From NCBI GenBank assembly GCA_023662705.1, contig JAMPIM010000056.1, forward strand, positions 1-9,275: 9,275 nucleotides of DNA, read 5' to 3'. A model generated the notes under the pieces. It was not told where the DNA came from and did no database searches. It saw nothing but the letters and a program-made list of their open reading frames with translations. This DNA is from Candidatus Gastranaerophilales bacterium. Lineage in GTDB: Bacteria; Cyanobacteriota; Vampirovibrionia; Gastranaerophilales; Gastranaerophilaceae. Shown in pieces: positions 1 to 5,209 of the stretch. A program made the translations under genes and the position numbers. Every line of letters begins with the position of its first letter. Positions within the stretch are counted from its first letter, which is position 1.

Positions 1-1267
1 GAGATGAAGGTGAGTTAATCAATACACGGCAAGAAGGCATTTTCTTAGCATAAGCGTCAATTCTTTCGCTAGAACGTTCATCTGTATAAAGAACTGAAGT
101 ATGACCGGCACCACCGTGTGATACTAAGAAGTAAGCTTTTTCAGTTGCATCTTCAAAATCAGAAGCTCTGTAAAGTGTCAAAATTGGAGAAAGTTTTTCT
201 CTTGAGAATGGATCTTCCCAGTTAACTTCACCACGTTCTGCAAGAAGAACTTTCGCATTTTCAGGAACTGAGAAGCCAGAAAGTTCAGCGATTCTGTGAG
301 CAGACTGACCAACGATGTCAGGGTGAGCAGTACCACGTTTTGGATCGATAAACGGAAGATCAATCATTTTTTGCTGTTCTTCAGCGTTTACAAGGTAAGC
401 GCCTCTGTAAGCGAATTCAGATTTAACTGCTTCATAAACGCTATCAACAACTACTACTGATTGTTCAGAAGCACAAATCATACCGTTGTCGAAAGTTTTT
501 GACATAAGAATGTATGATACAGCCATTTTAATATCAGCAGTTTCGTCAATAACAACTGAAGTGTTACCAGGACCTACACCTAAAGCAGGGTTACCAGATG
601 AGTAAGCTGCTTTAACCATGCCAGGACCGCCTGTTGCCAAGATACAGTCGATTGAATCGTGGTGCATCAAAGCGTTTGAAAGTTCGATTGAAGGAACATC
701 AATCCAACCAATAATATCTTCAGGAGCACCTGCTTTAACAGCAGCTTCAAGAACTAATTTAGCAGCTGCAATTGTACAGTCTTTAGCTCTTGGGTGTGGT
801 GAGAAGATAATAGCGTTACGTGTTTTCAAAGCTATAAGAGATTTGAAAATCGCAGTTGAAGTTGGGTTAGTTGTAGGAACAATACCTGCAATAACGCCAA
901 GAGGTTCTGCAACGATTTTAATACCGTTTGCTTTATCTTCTTTTATGATTCCGCAAGTTTTTGCGTTTTTGTGTTTGTTATAAATGTATTCGGAAGCGAA
1001 GTGGTTCTTGATAATTTTATCTTCAAGAACACCCATTCCTGTTTCTTTAACTGCCATACGAGCTAGCGGAATACGAGCTTTGTCAGCAGCAGCTGCAGCA
1101 GCTTTGAAAATAGCGTCAACTTGTTCTTGTGAATAAGTTGCGAAAATCTTTTGAGCTTTTTTAACCTTAGAAATAAGTACTTCTAATTGGTCAAGTGTTT
1201 CAACAACACTTGGAGCGTTAAGAGATTCTTCAAGCTGTTCAACAGTTTTTTTAGTTTTTGTTGCCAT
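1..1267 (-). CDS. adhE: Acetaldehyde dehydrogenase, N-terminal part (AdhE-type), 3' end cut by window
   Basis: The 422 visible codons start with MATKTKKTVEQ and are open to the window edge, so the C-terminus is missing. The protein aligns from memory with the aldehyde dehydrogenase half of bifunctional AdhE, which reduces acetyl-CoA to acetaldehyde with NADH in fermentation. Visible matches include ARIPLARMAVKETGMGVLED, PTTNPTSTAIFKSL, SSGNPALGVGPGN and SKTFDNGMICASEQSVVVVD, with the catalytic Cys at residue 265 (E. coli AdhE Cys246). The N-terminus is about 20 residues longer than the E. coli protein. A GGAG Shine-Dalgarno lies about 8 nt before the ATG, and a promoter lies at 1307-1335. Whether the iron alcohol dehydrogenase domain follows cannot be seen, so a single-domain acetaldehyde dehydrogenase remains possible. 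CoA-acylating ALDH identity is secure; AdhE is likely. Confidence 0.88.
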   Translation of the reverse strand, partial: MATKTKKTVEQLEESLNAPSVVETLDQLEVLISKVKKAQKIFATYSQEQVDAIFKAAAAAADKARIPLARMAVKETGMGVLEDKIIKNHFASEYIYNKHKNAKTCGIIKEDKANGIKIVAEPLGVIAGIVPTTNPTSTAIFKSLIALKTRNAIIFSPHPRAKDCTIAAAKLVLEAAVKAGAPEDIIGWIDVPSIELSNALMHHDSIDCILATGGPGMVKAAYSSGNPALGVGPGNTSVVIDETADIKMAVSYILMSKTFDNGMICASEQSVVVVDSVYEAVKSEFAYRGAYLVNAEEQQKMIDLPFIDPKRGTAHPDIVGQSAHRIAELSGFSVPENAKVLLAERGEVNWEDPFSREKLSPILTLYRASDFEDATEKAYFLVSHGGAGHTSVLYTDERSSERIDAYAKKMPSCRVLINSPSS

Positions 1268-1306
1268 GATTTGTGTCTCCTATCTTGTGTACAAGCATAC
1301 ACTAAT

Positions 1307-1335
1307 ATTACAACACAAGGGTTTGGGAGTGTCAA
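1307..1335 (-). promoter_or_regulatory. Sigma-70 promoter of the adhE-like gene
   Basis: On the minus strand a perfect -35 TTGACA (1335-1330) is followed, after exactly 17 nt, by TGTAAT (1312-1307), one mismatch from TATAAT. The predicted start is near 1300, giving a leader of about 33 nt with its GGAG. It is the best sigma-70 match in the window. Inverted repeats surround it: CTTGTGT at 1284-1290 and ACACAAG at 1313-1319. Confidence 0.75.
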
Positions 1336-1359
1336 CAATAGCGGGTTAGGAGGAATTTT

Positions 1360-1470
1360 ATGAAAAAACGGCTGAATGCCTGTCGGCGGAATAATTTAGC
1401 GAGTGTATGCTATACACTCGCTAATAAAAATTTAATAAAATCTTTATATTTAAGATTGTTTGTGATATAG
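1360..1470 (+). CDS. Possible 36-residue basic peptide with consensus Shine-Dalgarno
   Basis: ATG at 1360 is preceded by AGGAGG (1348-1353) with a 6-nt spacer, which is a textbook ribosome binding site and stronger than those of several real genes here. The frame runs to TAG at 1468-1470 and encodes a basic peptide starting MKKRLNACRRNN and ending LYLRLFVI. I recognise no family. It lies between the divergent adhE-like gene and tRNA-Val, spans the dyad at 1396-1424, and ends inside the tRNA promoter. No clear plus-strand promoter is visible upstream. It could be a small protein, a leader peptide, or a chance ORF. Confidence 0.3.
   Translation: MKKRLNACRRNNLASVCYTLANKNLIKSLYLRLFVI
1396..1424. 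promoter_or_regulatory. 29-bp dyad, candidate operator between adhE and tRNA-Val
   Basis: TTAGCGAGTGTAT (1396-1408) and ATACACTCGCTAA (1412-1424) are perfect inverted arms of 13 bp around GCT. The minus strand of 1402-1411 reads AGCATACACT, and the same 10-mer occurs on the plus strand at 1294-1303, over the predicted adhE transcription start. The flanking genes diverge and the dyad has no T-tract, so it is not a terminator for either. A regulator-binding site is inferred; an RNA structure inside the small ORF at 1360-1470 is an alternative. Confidence 0.5.
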
Positions 1471-1471
1471 T
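1463..1471 (+). promoter_or_regulatory. Extended -10 promoter for tRNA-Val
   Basis: TGATATAGT combines an extended -10 TGn with TATAGT (1466-1471), five of six matches to TATAAT. The predicted start is near 1478, four nt before the tRNA 5' end. The -35 region (TTTATA at 1443-1448, 17-nt spacer) is weak. Confidence 0.45.
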
Positions 1472-1481
1472 TCAAACATTA

Positions 1482-1554
1482 GGGCGATTGGCGCAGTTGG
1501 TAGCGCATCACATCGACATTGTGAGGGTCACGTGTTCGAGTCACGTATCGCCCA
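1482..1554 (+). tRNA. tRNA-Val (anticodon GAC), with C at position 33
   Basis: A full cloverleaf folds by eye. The acceptor GGGCGAT (1482-1488) pairs with ATCGCCC (1547-1553). The D stem GCGC/GCGC has loop AGTTGGTA. The anticodon stem TCACA (1508-1512) pairs with TGTGA (1520-1524). The T arm ACGTG/CACGT has loop TTCGAGT, the variable loop is GGGTC, and the discriminator is A1554. The anticodon loop TCGACAT gives GAC at 1515-1517, reading Val codons GUC/GUU. The base 5' of the anticodon is C1514, whereas U33 is nearly universal. CCA is not encoded (AAG follows), so the CCA-adding enzyme must supply it. A terminator follows directly, so this is a single-tRNA unit. Confidence 0.93.
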
Positions 1555-1559
1555 AAGAG

Positions 1560-1585
1560 AAGAGGGAATAGTTCCCTCTTTTTTT
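1560..1585 (+). terminator. Rho-independent terminator of tRNA-Val
   Basis: AAGAGGGAA (1560-1568) pairs with TTCCCTCTT (1572-1580) around the loop TAG, continuing into a T run to 1585. It starts six nt after the tRNA 3' end. Confidence 0.9.
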
Positions 1586-1601
1586 ATTTGCGTAGTACAA
1601 T

Positions 1602-1627
1602 AAAAAGGGATTGAATTTATCAATCCC
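1602..1627 (-). terminator. Rho-independent terminator of flagellin gene
   Basis: Read on the minus strand, GGGATTGA (1627-1620) and TCAATCCC (1614-1607) form an 8-bp stem around a 5-nt loop, followed by five U from 1606-1602. It lies about 47 nt past the flagellin stop and back to back with the tRNA terminator. Confidence 0.88.
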
Positions 1628-1673
1628 ACATATAAGTACATATCCCAATCAACAACAAATTAAATTTTTACAT

Positions 1674-2522
1674 CTATATTAAGTTCAATGCTATGCTTGG
1701 CAGCTGGTTAGCAGTTGAAAGCAATGTTGCAGACGCTTGCTGCAAAATCTGAGCCTTAATATAATTTGAAGATTCTTCCGCAACATCCGTATCCCTCAAT
1801 GTAGATAAAGATGATGTTAAGTTCTGTGCCTGAACATCAATAGCAGAAATAGCAGACGACACTCTGTTTTGAACCGCACCGATATTAGTAGCACGTGTAG
1901 ACAATGTCTTTATAGCCGTGTCTAAATTTGTTAACTCAGCTGGTGCAGTATCATTAGCCGAACAAGCTGTTGCCATCGCATCAATTTCTTTTCCTAACAA
2001 ATCTTTACAGGTAGTTTTCGCAAATAAATCTTTTGACATTACAATCTGAGAATTTACATCAGCATATAGTCCAACTTGCAATTTAATATCAGCTGTTATA
2101 GCACCTGTCATTAATTTTACTCCGTTAAACTCAGCATTAGCCGCAATACGGTCAAACTCCTGTAAACGAGCAGTAATCTCTGCTTTAATCGCTTCAAGAG
2201 ACTGTCCGCCATAAGTTCCGTTTGATGCCTGCTCTGTTAAGTCTCTTACACGCTGTAAATGGTCAGTTAGTAAGGAGTATGTTTCTTCTGTGGTAGTTAA
2301 CATATCAATACCGGTGGAAGCATTATCGGCTGCAACATCCAAAGAACTCAACTGCGTAGTCCATAGCTTTGCAATAGAATAATCAGCTGCATTATCTGAA
2401 GCATGATTCACCTTGTAACCGGTTGTCATTCTCTCAATTGAAGTATTCAACGCATTCGTTGCATTATTAAGATTTCTTTGTGCAATAAGCGAAGAAATAT
2501 TTGTATTAATTGTAAGAGCCAT
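1674..2522 (-). CDS. fliC: Flagellin (short FliC/Hag type)
   Basis: This 282-residue protein is the filament subunit, exported by the flagellar type III apparatus and polymerised outside the cell. The N-terminal D0/D1 helices are classical: MALTINTNISSL, then TGYKVNHASDNAADYSIA (about 34-51), STGIDMLTTTEE and LQRVRDLTEQASNGT (89-103). The C-terminal D1/D0 has TNIGAVQNRVSSAI (212-225), LRDTDVAEESSNYIKAQIL (242-260) and the end QASATLLSTANQLPSIALNLI split by residues 262-282. The variable middle, roughly 140-195, is very short, so the outer D2/D3 domains are missing. Cys172 and Cys187 sit there, unusual because flagellins are generally poor in cysteine. The AGGAG abuts the ATG directly, with a second AAAGG 10 nt upstream. 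It is monocistronic, with no other flagellar gene in the window. Confidence 0.96.
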   Translation of the reverse strand: MALTINTNISSLIAQRNLNNATNALNTSIERMTTGYKVNHASDNAADYSIAKLWTTQLSSLDVAADNASTGIDMLTTTEETYSLLTDHLQRVRDLTEQASNGTYGGQSLEAIKAEITARLQEFDRIAANAEFNGVKLMTGAITADIKLQVGLYADVNSQIVMSKDLFAKTTCKDLLGKEIDAMATACSANDTAPAELTNLDTAIKTLSTRATNIGAVQNRVSSAISAIDVQAQNLTSSLSTLRDTDVAEESSNYIKAQILQQASATLLSTANQLPSIALNLI

Positions 2523-2541
2523 CTCCTAAAAACCTTTCCGC

Positions 2542-2561
2542 GACGGATATTCACTCCCGTC
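2542..2561 (-). promoter_or_regulatory. Hairpin in the flagellin 5' leader
   Basis: On the minus strand GACGG (2561-2557) and CCGTC (2546-2542) form a 5-bp stem with a 10-nt loop beginning GAGTG, some 20 nt upstream of the flagellin ATG. The GGGAG at its top and the AGGAG touching the start codon are GGA-type elements such as CsrA-family proteins bind. A role in translational control is only inferred. Confidence 0.3.
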
Positions 2562-2656
2562 TATAATCCCTAACCTATACTTTTTTAAAATAAACAAACC
2601 CAAGCCAAACTCTCTCAAAGGGTTTATATATTTATCACATATCCTTGTATACACAC

Positions 2657-2662
2657 ATTATA
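2657..2662 (-). promoter_or_regulatory. Candidate -10 element for flagellin
   Basis: A perfect TATAAT is read on the minus strand (2662-2657), predicting a leader of about 125 nt. No good -35 is present at 16-18 nt (GTGTAT at 17). I found no sigma-28 element (TAAA plus GCCGATAA), although flagellin genes often use one. Confidence 0.35.
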
Positions 2663-2702
2663 GATTAACTGTATAAAAAATACACCATGCCAATTTAATA
2701 AT

Positions 2703-2720
2703 TTTACATTTCTTTACAAG
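2703..2720 (+). promoter_or_regulatory. HLR1-like direct repeat upstream of pfkB
   Basis: TTTACATT-TC-TTTACAAG is two TTTACA boxes with a 10-bp period. It fits the cyanobacterial HLR1 consensus (G/T)TTACA(T/A)(T/A)-N2-repeat except for the final G. A third half-site, ATTACAAG, lies at 2732-2739, 19 bp further. The first box begins exactly 66 bp before the pfkB TATAAT (2769), the same distance as in the repeat at 7504-7521. It could also act on the divergent flagellin gene. Binding by an OmpR/PhoB-class regulator such as RpaB is inferred. Confidence 0.5.
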
Positions 2721-2765
2721 GAGCAGATAACATTACAAGGGATACACGTTGGTTGGAGATTATTG

Positions 2766-2774
2766 TGTTATAAT
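2766..2774 (+). promoter_or_regulatory. Extended -10 promoter of the pfkB operon
   Basis: TGTTATAAT is a perfect extended -10 (TG at 2766-2767, TATAAT at 2769-2774). No clear -35 exists. The predicted start near 2781 leaves a leader of about 19 nt containing AGAGGAG (2786-2792), seven nt before the ATG. The identical nonamer occurs upstream of the gene at 6000-6404. Confidence 0.7.
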
Positions 2775-2799
2775 AAATAAGAAATAGAGGAGATTAAAA

Positions 2800-3843
2800 A
2801 TGCCTAAAGTTATTACTATCGGTAGCGCCACAATGGATGTTTTTGTTGAATGCGACGAAGCAAATATTGTTTCTGTATGTTCTAAAACCAAAAACTCGGA
2901 TTTCATGAGTTATCCTTACGGCTCAAAAATAGATATTTCAACATTCTCATCTAATGTTGGAGGCGGAGGTATTAACACGGCATGCAGTTTTGCAAACCTC
3001 GGGCTTGAAACATCAGCAATATTTAAGATAGGCAACGACATCTACTCTGACGGGATTCTGGAGTTTTTCAAAACTCACAAAGTAAATCTTGATAATATTA
3101 TCCAAAAAGAAGAAACTTCAACAGGATTCTCTATTATATTAGTAAGTTTTCAAGGAGACAGAACCGTTCTTGCGCACAGAGGAGCAAATGCAGAAATAAA
3201 AGAAGAAGAAATTAATTTTGAAGCTATTAAAGACGCTGATTTAATCTACATTGCACCTCTTAACGGTGAATCAAATAAAGTTCTGGAACCAATTGTAGAA
3301 TTTGCGCATGCCAATGATACAAAAATTTGTTTCAATGCAGGTACAACCAGTATTAAAAGAGGATTCCAACATTTAAACAAAATTCTTTCATCTGCTCATA
3401 TTGTAGTTATGAACAAAGAAGAAGCTACTATGACAACAGGAATACAAGTTCGACCTGATACAAAAACAGAAAAATTCTCACATGAACTCATTCACGAAGA
3501 TATCAAGAAAATGCTTCAAGCTCTAAAAGTTAAAGACTATCAGATAGTTGTAATCACTGACGGAAACAAAGGCGCTTATGCCTACGATGGAGAAGAATTT
3601 TATTTCTGCGAACCATATCCGTCTCCTGTAGTTTCAACATTAGGTGCAGGAGATGCATTCGCCTCAACATTCTGTGCAGCATTAAACAGAACAGGAATCG
3701 ATATCGGAAAAGCTTTAATGTACGGCTCTGTTAATTCAGCATCCGTTGTCTCAAAATTTGGAGCGACAGAAGGGCAATTGAGTTTTGAAGAAATTGAAGA
3801 AAAACTTAAGCAAACACCTGATTATACATACTTAATAGGATAA
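2800..3843 (+). CDS. PfkB/ribokinase-family sugar (or nucleoside) kinase
   Basis: A 347-residue cytosolic ATP-dependent kinase of the PfkB carbohydrate/nucleoside family. The N-terminus MPKVITIGSATMDVFV is the family opening strand with the substrate-binding Asp13. The glycine-rich NVGGGGINTACSFANLGL (residues about 52-69) is PfkB signature 1. STLGAGDAFAST near 280 is signature 2, with the anion-hole GAGD and catalytic base Asp285. LVVITDGNKGAYAY-like sequence (about 249-264, here IVVITDGNKGAYAYDGEEF) supplies the nucleotide-site strand. The length is normal to slightly long. It is the first gene of a four-gene operon, with the next ATG one nt after its TAA. The substrate cannot be assigned from sequence alone: ribokinase-like, adenosine-kinase-like and fructokinase-like members all share these motifs. 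Confidence 0.92.
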   Translation: MPKVITIGSATMDVFVECDEANIVSVCSKTKNSDFMSYPYGSKIDISTFSSNVGGGGINTACSFANLGLETSAIFKIGNDIYSDGILEFFKTHKVNLDNIIQKEETSTGFSIILVSFQGDRTVLAHRGANAEIKEEEINFEAIKDADLIYIAPLNGESNKVLEPIVEFAHANDTKICFNAGTTSIKRGFQHLNKILSSAHIVVMNKEEATMTTGIQVRPDTKTEKFSHELIHEDIKKMLQALKVKDYQIVVITDGNKGAYAYDGEEFYFCEPYPSPVVSTLGAGDAFASTFCAALNRTGIDIGKALMYGSVNSASVVSKFGATEGQLSFEEIEEKLKQTPDYTYLIG

Positions 3844-3844
3844 A

Positions 3845-4468
3845 ATGTTTCAACAATTTTCACCTAATATGCTAAAAACTTTTAAACTCTGTCCTAAAAA
3901 ATTTGAGTTTAAATATATAAAAGGGATTTCCATGCCTGTTAATGATGAGGTTTTTGAAACAGGTAAAAACATCCACGCACTTGCTTCTTACTACCTAAGA
4001 AAAGAAAATATTGATAAAATGGAACTTTCGCTTAATCCGCATGAAAAATTGTTATGGGATTACCTGAAGGGACTAAAATACTTAGGTTTCAAGTGCGTAA
4101 ACACAGAGTACAATCTAGCTGTAAAAATCGGACAGCATTTTTTTGGCGGGAGACTGGATGCTCTTGTTAAAGAGAAAGAACATTATTATATATTAGATTA
4201 CAAAACCGGTTCTGCTCCAAAAAATGCAGCGTATGATTTTCAAACTATGATTTATCTTCTTTGTGTAAAAGCATTTTTTAAAACCAATAATGTTTCTTTT
4301 GTTTATCTGGATTTAAAAAACAAATCAGAGGTTATAGTTGAACTGACAGATTCTTTAGTAAAAGAATACGAAGAAAAATTAATCGAAATAACCTCAAAAA
4401 TAGATAAAGAAGAATTCTCCCCTGCAAAATGTTCAAATTGTGAATTTGATATTATATGCTATCATTAG
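3845..4468 (+). CDS. Stand-alone PD-(D/E)XK nuclease with predicted 4Fe-4S cluster (RecB/Cas4-like)
   Basis: A 207-residue protein with the RecB-type PD-(D/E)XK core in order: His44 (TGKNIHALA), Asp105 (GGRLDALV), Asp118-x-Lys120 (YYILDYKTG) and Gln133 followed by Tyr137 (FQTMIYLL). Four cysteines are placed as in the iron-sulfur members of this class (AddB, Cas4): one near the N-terminus, Cys16 (LCPKKF), and three at the C-terminus, Cys196-x2-Cys199-x5-Cys205. It likely cuts or processes DNA ends using divalent metal. It has no helicase domain, and no cas gene or repeat array is nearby, so a Cas4 role is not supported. The start follows the pfkB stop by one nt with AGGA four nt before it, implying coupled translation. 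The physiological substrate is unknown. Confidence 0.85.
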   Translation: MFQQFSPNMLKTFKLCPKKFEFKYIKGISMPVNDEVFETGKNIHALASYYLRKENIDKMELSLNPHEKLLWDYLKGLKYLGFKCVNTEYNLAVKIGQHFFGGRLDALVKEKEHYYILDYKTGSAPKNAAYDFQTMIYLLCVKAFFKTNNVSFVYLDLKNKSEVIVELTDSLVKEYEEKLIEITSKIDKEEFSPAKCSNCEFDIICYH

Positions 4469-4471
4469 TTT

Positions 4472-5209
4472 ATGAAAAATTACTTAATTGATACCCATGC
4501 ACATGTCGATATGCTTGATGACTTCAGCCTCGAAGGCGTTGGTAAAGTCATCATACCCTCTGTTGAAGAAAAAACAATGGACAAGATTATAGAACTGGCT
4601 CAAGATCCAAATATTTATGCAATGGTCGGAATATTCCCGTCAGAAGCAAAAACTTATACCCAGGAAATTGAAGATAGAATGATTGAACGGGCTAAGAATC
4701 CAAAAGTTGTAGCAGTCGGTGAAATCGGCTTGGATTATTATTGGGACAAATCTTTCAATGATATTCAACAAGAAGTTTTTATCAAACAAATAAAAATGGC
4801 TAACAAATTAGAACTTCCTATAGTAATACATGATAGAGAAGCTCATAAGGATACATTTGACATATTAAAAGAGGTAAATAAAAATTCTAAAGTCCTGTTT
4901 CATTGTTTTTCAGGAAGTGTAGAGTTTATGAAAGAATGCACCCGCGAAGGCTGGTCAATTGCAATCGGCGGAGTTGTAACATTTAAAAACGCAGTCAAAA
5001 TGAAAGATGTAACAAGGGAAGTTCCTCTTGACAAGCTTGTATTGGAAACAGATGCACCGTATCTGACACCTGTACCATTCCGAGGCAAACCTAATAAACC
5101 TGCTTACGTTAAATATGTCGCAGAAGAAATTGCCGCAATTAGGAACATGCCGGTAGAAGAAATCATTGATATTACAACAACAAATGCAGAGGAGTTCTTT
5201 AAGATATGA
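4472..5209 (+). CDS. tatD: TatD-family metal-dependent hydrolase (DNase)
   Basis: A 245-residue amidohydrolase-fold protein, close to the usual 250-260. All metal ligands of the family are visible: His9-x-His11 (IDTHAHVD), Glu84 (AVGEIGLDYY), His120 (PIVIHDRE), His144 (FHCFSG) and Asp194 (VLETDAPYLTP). TatD proteins are cytosolic metal-dependent 3'-5' exonucleases implicated in DNA repair, and some family members have other hydrolase activity. One oddity is that the segment usually reading GxHPH is GIFPSEA here (residues 53-59), lacking both histidines. It starts three nt after the nuclease stop with no evident Shine-Dalgarno, so it probably depends on translational coupling. It overlaps tlyA by four nt. 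Confidence 0.95.
   Translation: MKNYLIDTHAHVDMLDDFSLEGVGKVIIPSVEEKTMDKIIELAQDPNIYAMVGIFPSEAKTYTQEIEDRMIERAKNPKVVAVGEIGLDYYWDKSFNDIQQEVFIKQIKMANKLELPIVIHDREAHKDTFDILKEVNKNSKVLFHCFSGSVEFMKECTREGWSIAIGGVVTFKNAVKMKDVTREVPLDKLVLETDAPYLTPVPFRGKPNKPAYVKYVAEEIAAIRNMPVEEIIDITTTNAEEFFKI

Noticed and set aside
178..363. Minus-strand 61-codon ORF
   Set aside because: It lies in another frame of the aldehyde dehydrogenase gene, whose sequence is unmistakable here.
618..983. Plus-strand ORF of 121 codons
   Set aside because: It is antisense to the strongly supported aldehyde dehydrogenase reading frame and its product resembles no family.
1284..1319. CTTGTGT/ACACAAG pair as a classical Rex operator before adhE
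   Set aside because: Rex operators have TTGTGA-type arms only a few bases apart; these arms are separated by 22 nt. It may still be an operator of another kind.
1396..1424. Dyad as a rho-independent terminator
   Set aside because: No U-tract follows on either strand, and the flanking annotated genes are transcribed away from it.
2523..2720. Sigma-28 promoter for flagellin
   Set aside because: TGTGATAA and GGATAT on the minus strand resemble the -10, but no TAAA-type -35 lies at the right distance.
3845..4468. Cas4 of a CRISPR system
   Set aside because: The fold and Fe-S pattern fit the broad family, but no repeats, spacers or other cas genes are present.
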